Assembly (NCBI GenBank): GCA_036501145.1
Contig: DASYAV010000022.1
Location: 25,300-89,299 of the forward strand
DNA: 64,000 bases
Reading direction: 5' to 3'
From: PALSA-505 sp036501145
GTDB taxonomy: Bacteria > Actinomycetota > Actinomycetes > Streptosporangiales > Streptosporangiaceae
Below, piece by piece: positions 17,573-25,556 of this stretch. The notes under the pieces were generated by a model. The model made no database searches and was not told the DNA's origin. It worked only from the letters and a program-made list of their open reading frames with translations. The translations under genes and the position numbers were made by a program. Position 1 is the stretch's first letter, and each line of letters begins with the position of its first letter.

Positions 17573-18403
17573 TCAGGCCTCGCTCCCCGACTCGGCGGTG
17601 GCCGCCGCGTCGTCGCTGGCCTTGTCCTCGGCCTTCTTGTCCTCGGCCTTGGCGACCTTCTTGTCGTCAGCCTTGGCCTCGGTGGCCTTGGCGTCGGTGG
17701 CCTTGGCCTCGGTCGCCTTGGCGTCCTTGGCCTCGGTGGCCTTGGTCTCGGTCGCCTTGGTCTCGGTCGCCTTGGCGTCCTTGGCGTCGGCTGGCTTGGC
17801 CTCGGTGGCCTTGGCGTCCGCGGCCTTCGTGTCGGCCTTGGCCTCGGTGGCCTTCGTGGCGGTGGCGTCGGCGGTGCTCTCGGCCTTCTCCGCCTTGCCC
17901 TTGGTGTCGGCGGCCTTGGTGTCGCTCGCCTTGGCGTCGGCGGCCTTGGCCTTACCGTCGGGCTTGCGCCGGGAGCCGCCGGCGGGCCTGTCCTGCTTGG
18001 CCGAGTCGGCGTCGGACTTCTTGCCCTTGCCGCCGCCCCTGGGCGTGGTCTCGCCGCCGGCCGGGCGCGCCCCTGCCACCTCGGCGAAGCGCTCGGCCCT
18101 GGTCTTCTTGGGCTCGGCGGTGCGCAGGGTGCCCTCGGCACCGTCCTCGCCACGGAAGCGCTGCCAGTCGCCGGTGATCTCGAGGATGCGGCGCACCGGG
18201 TCGGTCGGCTGCGCGCCTACCGAGAGCCAGTACTGCGCGCGCTCGGACTCGACCTGGATGAGCGACGGCTCGTCCTTGGGGTGGTACTTGCCGATCTCCT
18301 CGATCGCCCGGCCGTCCCGCTTGGTGCGGGAGTCCGCGACGATGATGCGGTAGTACGGCGCACGGATCTTGCCCATGCGCTTCAGTTTGATCTTGACAGC
18401 CAC
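17573..18403 (-). CDS. rpsP: 30S ribosomal protein bS16 with long low-complexity C-terminal tail
   Basis: The first 80 or so residues are a standard bS16 (VAVKIKLKRMGKIRAPYYRI, then DPVRRILEITGDWQRF). The GTG at 18403 is the canonical start; the frame upstream has no similarity. bS16 is normally 80-150 residues, but here the protein has 276. Residues from about 110 form a highly charged tail of repeated Ala-Lys-Ala-Thr-Glu/Asp units such as KATEAKATDAKATEAKA, resembling histone-H1-like tails. Such a tail would project from the ribosome surface and could bind RNA; its function is unknown. Confidence 0.95.
   Translation of the reverse strand: MAVKIKLKRMGKIRAPYYRIIVADSRTKRDGRAIEEIGKYHPKDEPSLIQVESERAQYWLSVGAQPTDPVRRILEITGDWQRFRGEDGAEGTLRTAEPKKTRAERFAEVAGARPAGGETTPRGGGKGKKSDADSAKQDRPAGGSRRKPDGKAKAADAKASDTKAADTKGKAEKAESTADATATKATEAKADTKAADAKATEAKPADAKDAKATETKATETKATEAKDAKATEAKATDAKATEAKADDKKVAKAEDKKAEDKASDDAAATAESGSEA
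17600..17945. repeat. Tandem codon-level repeats encoding the bS16 tail
   Basis: The forward strand carries many near-repeats of GCCTTGGCCTCGGTGGCC and variants with GTCGG or GTCCTT. They correspond to Lys-Ala-Thr-Glu/Asp-Ala units on the coding strand and are likely to vary in number between strains by slippage or recombination. Confidence 0.8.
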
Positions 18404-18855
18404 AGGTGTGGTCTTCTCCCAGATAACGTCGGTACGGGCGGCGGGCCTGGGGCCGGGTAGGGGCCGGCCTGGCCGCTCGCTGGGCGGCCAGCGGGGGAGA
18501 GAGGGCCCCGCGAAGCCGAACAGTCGCCTAGACATTGTGCCAGACGCCCGGACCGGACACGTAATCGTCCGCCCAACCCATGATCACCAACGCCAGCCTC
18601 GCCCCCACCCAGGCCAGCCATGATCACGGTCAACTTTTAGCGCGGCCGTACCAAAAAGTGACCACGCGGAGGGATCGGCCGCCGAAACGCGGTGCTGGTG
18701 TGACTGGTGGGGGTTTGGGGGGCGCTTGGGGCGCGGCTTCGATGAGCGCGCCGGGTGGGTGCGGGGCGGGTGGCTGAGCGCGGCGGGTGGCTGAGCCTGG
18801 GGTAGTGGGCGCGGCGGCGGTGGGCGCGGCGGCGGGCTGGGCGCGGCGGGCGGGT
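18404..18855. other. Gap between ffh and rpsP with a hairpin and G-rich simple repeats
   Basis: No gene is supported in these 450 bp. On the rpsP side should be the promoter of the rpsP operon. At 18628-18663 GGTCAACTTTT pairs with AAAAAGTGACC through a one-base bulge, a possible terminator for ffh. Around 18700-18850 there are G-rich simple repeats, including two copies of GCGGGTGGCTGAGC. CCATGATCAC occurs twice (about 18578 and 18618). Confidence 0.5.
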
Positions 18856-20544
18856 TTAGCGCTTGCGGCCGCGCTTGTTTTTGGGCTGCTGGCGCTTGAA
18901 GGCGGGCGGGACGTTGCCTGGCTGGCCGCCGCCGGAGTCGCCGGAGCCGCCGTCGCCCTGCGGGAGCTTGAGCCCGCGCATCAGGTCCTCGGCGGACATG
19001 TTGCCGAAGTCGGGCATGCCGCCGGGCAGGCCGGGCATCGCGCCGGCCTGTCCCCCGGCGCCCTGTCCCCCGGCGCCCTGTCCCGGGCCACCGGCGCCAC
19101 CTGGGCCGCTGCCGGCCGCGGACTTGGCCGGACTGCCGCCGGGGCGGCCACCCTTGGGCTTCTTCTTGTTCTTCTTGTTCTTGGCGGACTTGGTCGCCGA
19201 ACGGCGCATGCCCGGGATCGGCGGCATGCCGGGGATGCCGCCACCACCGAGCACCTGGCGCATCATCTTCTGGCCCTCGAAGAACCTGGTCACCAGGTTG
19301 TTGACCTCGCTGACGGTGACGCCGGACCCGGCCGCGATGCGCGCCCGGCGGGAGCCGTTGATCATCTTCGGGGTGCGCCGTTCGGCCGGGGTCATCGAGT
19401 TGACGATGGCCTCGGCGCGGTCGAGGTCCTTGTCGGAGACCTGGCTGAGCATCTCGCGGTTCTGCGCGGCGCCGGGCAGCATGCCGAGCAGGTTGCCGAT
19501 CGGGCCGAGCTTGCGCACCATGTTCAGCTGCTGGACGAAGTCCTCCAGGGTGAAGCCGTCCCCGGTGACCAGCTTGCCGGCCATCTCCTGGGCCTGGTCC
19601 TGGTCGAAGGCCCGCTCGGCCTGCTCGATCAGGGTGAGCATGTCGCCCATGTCGAGGATCCGGGACGCCATCCGGTCCGGGTGGAACAGGTCGAAGTCCT
19701 CGAGCTTCTCCCCCGCCGAGGCGAACATCACCGGCCGCCCGGTGAGCTGGGCGATGGACAGCGCCGCACCACCGCGGGCGTCACCGTCGAGCTTGGTCAG
19801 CACCACGCCGTCGTAGCCGACGCCGTCGAGGAACGCCTGCGCGGTGGCCACGGCGTCCTGGCCGATCATGGCGTCCACCACGAACAGGATCTCGTCCGGC
19901 TGGGTGGCGTCCCTGATCGCCGCGGCCTGCTGCATCATCTCCTCGTCCACGCCGAGACGGCCGGCCGTGTCGATGATGACCACGCTCTGCTGGCGGTGCC
20001 GGGCCTCGTCGATCGAGCGCCGCGCCACGTCCACCGGGTCGCCGACGCCGTTGCCCGGCTCGGGCGCATACACCGGCACCCCGGCCCGTTCGCCGACCAC
20101 CTGCAGCTGCTGCACCGCATTCGGCCGCTGCAGGTCGGCGGCGACGAGCATCGGGGTGTTGCCGCGCTCGCGCAGCCAGAGCGCCAGCTTGGCGGCCAGC
20201 GTCGTCTTGCCGGAGCCCTGCAGGCCGGCCAGCAGGATGACGGTGGGCGGGGTCTTGGCGAACTGGAGGCTGCGCTCCTCGCCGCCGAGGATCGTGACCA
20301 GCTCGTCGTGCACGATCTTGATGACCTGCTGCGCCGGGTTGAGCGCGCCGGACACCTCTTCGCCCTTGGCACGCTCGCGCACCTTGGCGATGAACTCCCT
20401 GACCACGGGCAGGGCGACGTCCGCCTCGAGCAAGGCGATGCGGATCTCACGGCAGGTGGCATCGATGTCGGCGTCGGACAGCCGGCCCCGGCTGCGCAGC
20501 GACGAGAACGCCTGCGTCAGCCGGTCAGAGAGAGTCTCAAACAC
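18856..20544 (-). CDS. ffh: Signal recognition particle protein Ffh
   Basis: The 562-residue SRP GTPase binds signal sequences of nascent membrane proteins and docks with FtsY. N domain from VFETLSDRLTQAFSSLRSRG, G domain with LLAGLQGSGKTTLAAKLALW, DTAGR and TKLDGDARGG, then the Met-rich M domain (MIGNGSRRARIAAGSG-like with MSQVSD). The C-terminus carries a KNKKNKKKPKGG patch and a Gly/Gln-rich extension, common in actinobacteria. GTG at 20544 matches the family start. The divergent UGSC cassette begins 116 bp away; in many relatives glnD lies next to ffh. Confidence 0.96.
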   Translation of the reverse strand: MFETLSDRLTQAFSSLRSRGRLSDADIDATCREIRIALLEADVALPVVREFIAKVRERAKGEEVSGALNPAQQVIKIVHDELVTILGGEERSLQFAKTPPTVILLAGLQGSGKTTLAAKLALWLRERGNTPMLVAADLQRPNAVQQLQVVGERAGVPVYAPEPGNGVGDPVDVARRSIDEARHRQQSVVIIDTAGRLGVDEEMMQQAAAIRDATQPDEILFVVDAMIGQDAVATAQAFLDGVGYDGVVLTKLDGDARGGAALSIAQLTGRPVMFASAGEKLEDFDLFHPDRMASRILDMGDMLTLIEQAERAFDQDQAQEMAGKLVTGDGFTLEDFVQQLNMVRKLGPIGNLLGMLPGAAQNREMLSQVSDKDLDRAEAIVNSMTPAERRTPKMINGSRRARIAAGSGVTVSEVNNLVTRFFEGQKMMRQVLGGGGIPGMPPIPGMRRSATKSAKNKKNKKKPKGGRPGGSPAKSAAGSGPGGAGGPGQGAGGQGAGGQAGAMPGLPGGMPDFGNMSAEDLMRGLKLPQGDGGSGDSGGGQPGNVPPAFKRQQPKNKRGRKR

Positions 20545-20569
20545 GTTGCCTAGGCTATCCGGAGACCTG

Positions 20570-20616
20570 TTCAAAACGGCCACGAGACTTCGGGACCGGG
20601 GCTCACTCCGTTTGAA
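20570..20616. promoter_or_regulatory. Imperfect inverted repeat in the divergent promoter region of ffh and the UGSC cassette
   Basis: TTCAAAACGG (20570-20579) faces CCGTTTGAA (20608-20616), differing by one extra A. The position between two divergent starts suits an operator or two promoter elements. No regulator is assigned. Confidence 0.3.
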
Positions 20617-20660
20617 TAGGCCTGTTTGGACGCAGTCAACGCCAGTCAGGAGAAGTAACC

Positions 20661-22190
20661 GTGCCCACCGGCCTGCTGCACCGCGCGGCACCGCCGCTGT
20701 CGGCTCACGGAATCGGCGGCGAGTCGCCCACCGTCGCAGGGCTGGTCTCGGGCGGGGCCGGCCTGCTGGTGTTCGTGGCCGAGGAGTGCCCAACCTCCGC
20801 GCATGCGCTGCGCAGCCTCGGCCCGCTCTGCGCCTACTGGCAGCGGGCCGGGCTGGCGGCCAGCGCGGTGTTCGAGGATCCGCTCGAGGTGGCCGTCCGG
20901 CTGGCCAGGCGGCTGGGCTGGACGGGCCAGGTGCTGGCGGAGGACCCGCCGTATGACACGTCGCGGGCCTACCAGCTGACCTCGGTGCCCACGCTCGTGC
21001 TCGTGGACGCGGGCGGCCAGGTGGCTGGCACGCTCACCGGGTGGGATCACCCCGCGGTCGTGGAGCTGATCGGCCAGGCTGAGGCGTTGCTGGGAGCCGA
21101 GATTGCCAACCCCCCGCCGGCTGAGCCGCTGCGGAAGCCGGGCTGCTCGTCGAAGGCCGCCATCGACCCCGCGCTGGCCGATGCGATGCTGGCGTCGGGC
21201 GGCCTGGACGAGCAGGAGGAGATGTTCGAGCTCGGCTGGACCGACGGCCTGCCGGTGATCCCGCCCACTAGGGAGCGGGTCGAGGCGATGCTGGGCGATC
21301 GGGACGGGTCGCGCTCGCTCGGCGAGGTCCCGCCGGCGATGGGCGAGGCGACGCTCGAGCGGGTGGCCGCCTGCGCGGTACTGGCCGGCTGCCGCCCGGC
21401 CTACTTCCCGGTGGTGCTGGCGGCCGCGGAGGCGGCCCTCGACCCCGCCTTCAATCTGCACGGCCAGGCCGTGACCACCCAGCCGGCCGGCCAGCTCATC
21501 GTGGTGAACGGGCCGGTCCGCGAGGCGATCGGGCTGAACAGCGGGATGGGCGCGCTGGGGCCCGGGTTCCGCGCGAACCTGACCATCGGCCGGGCGCTGC
21601 GGCTGCTGATCACGCTGACCGGTGGCGGCAGGCCCGGCACACTGGACCGGTCGACGCTCGGCCATCCCGGGAAGATCGGCTTCTGCGTCGCCGAGAACGA
21701 GGAAGTCAGCCCCTGGGAACCGCTGCACGCCGAGCGCGGCTTCGCCCCGGGCCAGTCCGTGGTCACCCTCATCGGCAGCGACGCCCCGCTGTCCATCTCC
21801 GATCACCGCAGCCGCACACCGGAGGACCTCGCCTGGATCCTCGCCTGGGCGGCGGCCAGCTCCTGGAGCACGAACTGGTGGCCGCTGACGGACCCGTCGG
21901 TGTTCGTGATCTGCCCGGAGCACGCCGAGATGTTCCGGGCGGCCGGATGGAGCAAGCAGCGGCTGCGCGAGTTCATGTTCGGGGTCATGCACAAGGCCGC
22001 CGGGGAACTGCGCCGCGGTGAGACCACACCGGCCGTGCACGCGGCCGACCCGGCGGCACAGATACCCAAATGGGAGTCCCCGGACAGCATCGTGCTGCTG
22101 GTGGCGGGCGGCGAGGCGGGACGCTACTCTGCGGTTCTTGGCCCCTGCACCGGCATGGGGTCGCGCATCGTCTCCCGGGAGGTGGCCTGA
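20661..22190 (+). CDS. Thioredoxin-fold fusion protein, partner of the UGSC selenoprotein
   Basis: A 509-residue cytoplasmic protein. Residues about 30-150 look like a thioredoxin/peroxiredoxin fold, with C43 in EECPTS and the cis-Pro region SVPTLVLVDAGGQVAGTLTG. From about residue 185 a second domain starts (LGWTDGLPVIPPTRERVEAM) with NLHGQAVTTQPAGQLIVVNG, LNSGMGALGPGFRANLTIGR and GHPGKIGFCVAENEE; I recognise the pattern only as a conserved hypothetical domain. GTG at 20661 has AGGAG 8 bp upstream. The stop overlaps the selenoprotein start (TGATG), so the two proteins are translated together. A redox function for the pair is inferred, not shown. Confidence 0.75.
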   Translation: MPTGLLHRAAPPLSAHGIGGESPTVAGLVSGGAGLLVFVAEECPTSAHALRSLGPLCAYWQRAGLAASAVFEDPLEVAVRLARRLGWTGQVLAEDPPYDTSRAYQLTSVPTLVLVDAGGQVAGTLTGWDHPAVVELIGQAEALLGAEIANPPPAEPLRKPGCSSKAAIDPALADAMLASGGLDEQEEMFELGWTDGLPVIPPTRERVEAMLGDRDGSRSLGEVPPAMGEATLERVAACAVLAGCRPAYFPVVLAAAEAALDPAFNLHGQAVTTQPAGQLIVVNGPVREAIGLNSGMGALGPGFRANLTIGRALRLLITLTGGGRPGTLDRSTLGHPGKIGFCVAENEEVSPWEPLHAERGFAPGQSVVTLIGSDAPLSISDHRSRTPEDLAWILAWAAASSWSTNWWPLTDPSVFVICPEHAEMFRAAGWSKQRLREFMFGVMHKAAGELRRGETTPAVHAADPAAQIPKWESPDSIVLLVAGGEAGRYSAVLGPCTGMGSRIVSREVA

Positions 22191-22741
22191 TGCCCCGCGA
22201 CTACGTGAGTCCCTTCGACCAGCGGGTGCGGCCAGCCGAGCCGCTGGCCGCTCGTCCGGGCGACGTCGCCGGGCAGCACGTGGTGCTGCTCGACATCCGC
22301 AAGAACCGCGGAGCGGAGTTCCTCGACCGGCTGGAGACGCTGCTGACGGCCGCGGGCGCGACGACCTCACGGAGCGCGAAAGAGATCTTCTCCAAACCGG
22401 CCTCGGCCGAGGTGATCGACGAGGTCGCGGCGCGGGCCGGCCTGGTCGTGGAGGCCCTCGCCGATTGAGGCTCGTGCACGTCGTGCAGTTTGTGCGACTT
22501 GGTGCGCTTTGAGCGCAGGGGCATTCCCGCGGTCGGCATCGCGACCGCGCCGTTCACCGACGAGGCGATCGAGCAGGCGCGCCTGCTCGGGATGCCGGGC
22601 TGCCAGGTGGCGTATATCCCGCATCCGGTGCAGCTATTGTCGTCCGCGGACCTGGCCGCGCGGGCCGACGCCGTCTTCCCGGCCGTGCTGGCCGCGCTGA
22701 CCGGGAACGGGCCGCCCGGGCCCAGCGCCGGTCCGGGGTAG
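22190..22741 (+). CDS. UGSC-motif selenoprotein with in-frame TGA (selenocysteine)
   Basis: The frame opens at ATG 22190 and runs to TAG 22739-22741, interrupted only by TGA at 22466-22468. Reading that codon as selenocysteine gives 183 residues with U93 in the motif U-G-S-C, then TSCSLCDLVRFERRGIPAV and GMPGCQVAYIPHP. The N-terminal half has GQHVVLLDIRKNRGAEFLDR. A UGSC-containing selenoprotein family with Cys homologues is known from microbial selenoproteome surveys; its reaction is unknown. The U and nearby C96, C99 and C102 suggest a thiol/selenol redox centre. The downstream half keeps normal GC-rich codon use and a conserved domain, against a simple nonsense mutation. Requires SelA, SelB, SelD and tRNA-Sec elsewhere in the genome. 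Confidence 0.85.
22480..22498 (+). promoter_or_regulatory. Candidate bacterial SECIS hairpin
   Basis: GTCGTGCAGTTTGTGCGAC folds into eight pairs (four Watson-Crick, two G-U, then C-G and A-U) closing a three-base loop GUU. It starts 11 bases after the TGA, and its loop starts 19 bases after it. Bacterial SECIS elements lie immediately downstream of UGA inside the coding region and carry a G in the first loop positions, as here. Confidence 0.7.
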
Positions 22742-22766
22742 CGCCGCCCGGGCGGGTGGCGGGCGG

Positions 22767-25055
22767 CTACCCGGTCAGGGCTTCCAGTACGTGGGCGGCG
22801 ATCTCGCCGCGCAGCCGCAGATCCCGCACCGGCTGGCCGGTGCCGTCTACCACGTAGAACACGTCCACCACCTCGGCGCCGAGCGTTTCCACCCGGGCGG
22901 CCCGCACATCCAGGCCGCATTCGCCGAGGGCGTGGCCCATCCGCCACAGCAGGCCGGGCTCGTCGTGGGCCCGGATCTCGACCACGGTCGCGGCGGCGGA
23001 CGCGTCGTCGTACAGGGTGATCTTCGGCGGCGAGGCCGGACTCTTGGGGCCGGAAAGACACCCTACGGCAGTCCGGGCGGCTGGGGCCTGGGCGCGGCGG
23101 CGCAGCCGGGCGGCCACGTCGAGACGGCCGTCCAGCATCCGCTGCAGGTCGCCGGTGACCAGGGCGGGGTCCGGCGGGTCCCCGTATTCGGGTGCGACCT
23201 GCAGGACGGTCAGCGCGGTGCCTTCGTGGGTGGACACGTTGGCCGACCTGACCATCAGCCGGTGCGAGGCCAGCACGCCCGCCGCCTGCCAGAGCAGCCC
23301 CGGCCGGTCCGGCGCGACCAGGGTGACCTCGCCGTCGCGGACCAGCGCGGCCGGGCCGCCGCCGGTTACCAGGGCGAGCTGCTCGGCCCGCGGCGAGGCC
23401 GGCTGCGGCGGCGGCTCGCCGGCCAGTTCGGCCGAGACCCGGCGCACCAGCTCGGCGACCAGGCCGGCCTTCCAGTCGCTCCACGCGGCCGGCCCGGTGG
23501 CCTGGCCGTCGGCCACGGCCAGCGCGTGCAGCAACTCCAGCAGGGCGCGGCCGCGCACCGCGGCGGCCACCCGGCGCACCGTCGCCGGGTCCCCGAGATC
23601 TCGCCGGGTCGCCGTCTGTGGCAGCAGGAGATGCATCTGAACGGCTGCCGCAACAAGTTCGGCGTCCTGCGCACCGAAGCCGATGCGCACCGCGATATCG
23701 CGCGCTATGACGGCGCCGGACTCGCTGTGGTCGCCGGGCCAGCCCTTGCCCATGTCGTGCACGAACGCGGCGATCAGCAGCAGGTCGGGCCGGGACACCT
23801 CACGGGTGAGCGCGGCGGCCCCGGCCGCCGTCTCGACCAGGTGCCGGTCCACGGTGTAGCGGTGCAGCGGGTTGCGCTGCGGCCGGTTGCGCACCCGCTC
23901 CCAGTCCGGCAGCAGGGCGGTGACCAGGCCTTCCTGGTCGAGGGCCTCCCAGACGCCGACCGCGGCGTGGCCGGCGCCGAGCAGGGTGAGCAGGGCGTCC
24001 CTGGCCGGGGCGGGCCAGGGCACCGGCAGCGGCGGGCAGCCGGCCAGCCGGTCCAGGGTGCGCGGCGCGAGCGGCAGCCCGGCCTGCGCGGCGGCGGCCG
24101 CGGCCCGCAGCACCAGCACCGGGTCGGCCCGCGGATCGGCCGTCCTGGCCAGCACGACCTCGCCGTCCTGCTCCACCACGCCGTCGGCGAGCGGCCTGCG
24201 CTCGGTGCGCCGCCTGCGCTCGGTGGCCCGGCCGCCCGAGGCCGAGGCCCGGCCGCCCGCGGCCGAGGCCAGGCCGCGGTCGGCCTGCCGGAAGGTGTGC
24301 TCCACCGCGTAGGCGACGGTGCGCGCCGCGCCGGCCAGCACCCGCAGCAGGGTGTCGCCGTCGAGCAGGCCGGCCACCTTGGCCACCTCGTCCTGTTCCT
24401 GGAACACCAGCCGGTCCGAGCGGCGGCCGGTGACCTCGTGCAGCGCGTGCCGGACGTCGAGGATGGTCTCGTAAGCGGCCCGCACCCGGGGGCCGGCGGC
24501 CGGCGCCACCCAGGCGGCCGCGGCGGCCGCGATGGCGTGCGCGTCACGCAGCCCGCCCTTGGCCTCCTTCAGGTCCGGTTCGAGCAGGAAGGCAAGCTCG
24601 CCGGAGCGGGCCCAGCGCTGGGCGTGCAGGTCGCGCAGTTCGGCCAGCCGGGTGGCGGCGGCGGCCCGCCAGTCGGCCAGCGTGCTCTCGCGCATCCGGC
24701 GGGACAGCATGGTGTCGCCGGCCACGTGCCGGGCGTGCAGCAGGCCGAGCGCGACCTTGAGGTCGCCGGCCGCGGCCTGCCGGGCTTCGGCCACGGTGCG
24801 CACGGCGTGGTCGAGGTGGGCGCCGGAATCCCACACCGGGTACCAGATGCGGTCCGCGATGGCGGCGATGCCGTCGGTGTCGTCGTGCAGCAGCAGCACG
24901 TCGAGGTCGCTGCCGGGCAGCAGCTCACGGCGGCCGTACCCGCCCACCGCGACGAGCGCGACGCCGGGCTCGGCGCCGAGCAGGCCGGCCAGCCACCGGT
25001 CGGCATCGGCGCTGCGGCGGGCCCGGTCGGCGGCGAACGAGGTGACCGTGCTCAC
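22767..25055 (-). CDS. glnD: [Protein-PII] uridylyltransferase/adenylyltransferase GlnD
   Basis: GlnD modifies the PII protein according to glutamine level; in actinobacteria the modification is adenylylation. Domains in order: nucleotidyltransferase VGGYGRRELLPGSDLDVLLL, GlnE-like helical region with EPDLKEAKGGLRDAHAI, HD domain FVHDMGKG, and two ACT domains (VRDGEVTLVAPDRPGLLW and VVEIRAHDEPGLLWRMGHAL). GTG at 25055 lies 18 bp after the glnB stop; 762 residues. Between the ACT domains the linker contains TAVGCLSGPKSPA, encoded by the palindromic element also found in rnhB. No amtB gene precedes glnB here. Confidence 0.94.
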   Translation of the reverse strand: MSTVTSFAADRARRSADADRWLAGLLGAEPGVALVAVGGYGRRELLPGSDLDVLLLHDDTDGIAAIADRIWYPVWDSGAHLDHAVRTVAEARQAAAGDLKVALGLLHARHVAGDTMLSRRMRESTLADWRAAAATRLAELRDLHAQRWARSGELAFLLEPDLKEAKGGLRDAHAIAAAAAAWVAPAAGPRVRAAYETILDVRHALHEVTGRRSDRLVFQEQDEVAKVAGLLDGDTLLRVLAGAARTVAYAVEHTFRQADRGLASAAGGRASASGGRATERRRRTERRPLADGVVEQDGEVVLARTADPRADPVLVLRAAAAAAQAGLPLAPRTLDRLAGCPPLPVPWPAPARDALLTLLGAGHAAVGVWEALDQEGLVTALLPDWERVRNRPQRNPLHRYTVDRHLVETAAGAAALTREVSRPDLLLIAAFVHDMGKGWPGDHSESGAVIARDIAVRIGFGAQDAELVAAAVQMHLLLPQTATRRDLGDPATVRRVAAAVRGRALLELLHALAVADGQATGPAAWSDWKAGLVAELVRRVSAELAGEPPPQPASPRAEQLALVTGGGPAALVRDGEVTLVAPDRPGLLWQAAGVLASHRLMVRSANVSTHEGTALTVLQVAPEYGDPPDPALVTGDLQRMLDGRLDVAARLRRRAQAPAARTAVGCLSGPKSPASPPKITLYDDASAAATVVEIRAHDEPGLLWRMGHALGECGLDVRAARVETLGAEVVDVFYVVDGTGQPVRDLRLRGEIAAHVLEALTG
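23050..23076. repeat. Short palindromic element inside glnD
   Basis: Arms CCGGA and TCCGG enclose the core 23052-23071, which matches the rnhB copy at 14242-14261 in 19 of 20 bases. It encodes part of a linker between the two ACT domains, so it is tolerated in frame. Confidence 0.55.
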
Positions 25056-25072
25056 GGCTGCAGTTCCGGGCG

Positions 25073-25411
25073 CTAGAGCGCGTCGGGGCCGCGTTCGCCG
25101 GTGCGCACCCGGACGACGGTGTCGACCGGGACGCACCAGACCTTGCCGTCGCCGATCCGGCCGGTCTGCGCCGCCTTGACCACCACGCCGATCAGGTCGT
25201 CGGCGTCCTCGTCGTCGCAGAGCACTTCGACCTGGACCTTGGGCACCAGGTCCACCTGGTACTCGGCGCCTCGGTAGACCTCGGTGTGCCCGCGCTGCCT
25301 GCCGTACCCGGTCGCCTCGGTCACCGTCATGCCGTGCACGCCGAACGCCTGCAGCGCCGCCTTGACGTCGTCGAGCTTGAACGGCTTGATGACGGCGGTA
25401 ATGAGCTTCAC
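25073..25411 (-). CDS. glnB: Nitrogen regulatory protein PII
   Basis: A 112-residue PII protein of standard length. The start MKLITAVIKPFKLDDVKAAL, the T-loop with TEVYRGAEYQVDLVPK (Y51 modification site) and the ATP-binding TGRIGDGKVWCVPV are intact. PII trimers sense 2-oxoglutarate and ATP/ADP and control ammonium uptake and glutamine synthetase regulation. It is directly upstream of glnD and 145 bp downstream of ftsY. In many actinobacteria it follows amtB, which is absent here. Confidence 0.97.
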   Translation of the reverse strand: MKLITAVIKPFKLDDVKAALQAFGVHGMTVTEATGYGRQRGHTEVYRGAEYQVDLVPKVQVEVLCDDEDADDLIGVVVKAAQTGRIGDGKVWCVPVDTVVRVRTGERGPDAL

Positions 25412-25556
25412 GCGACCACACCTCCCGCGCCTGGACTGGTGCTCCAGGTCCGACCCTCGGTCACGGGCGTTTCGCGCGGCCCTCCGCCGTGTTTCGCCGC
25501 TGTGAAACGCCGGGCTCCCGTGTTAAGGGGATGTTTCGCGGGGTCAGCTGGGCGGA

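Noticed and set aside
18787..20553. 588-codon open frame on the plus strand
   Set aside because: It lies antisense to ffh, has low-complexity His/Gly/Ala composition and no family similarity; long antisense frames are common at this GC content.
22490..22741. Independent small gene starting at TTG 22490
   Set aside because: It is in frame with the upstream ORF across a single TGA and completes the UGSC motif, so it is the C-terminal part of the selenoprotein.
22791..25076. 761-codon open frame on the plus strand
   Set aside because: Antisense to glnD, which has all catalytic motifs; the antisense translation is Gly/Arg/Gln-rich without motifs.
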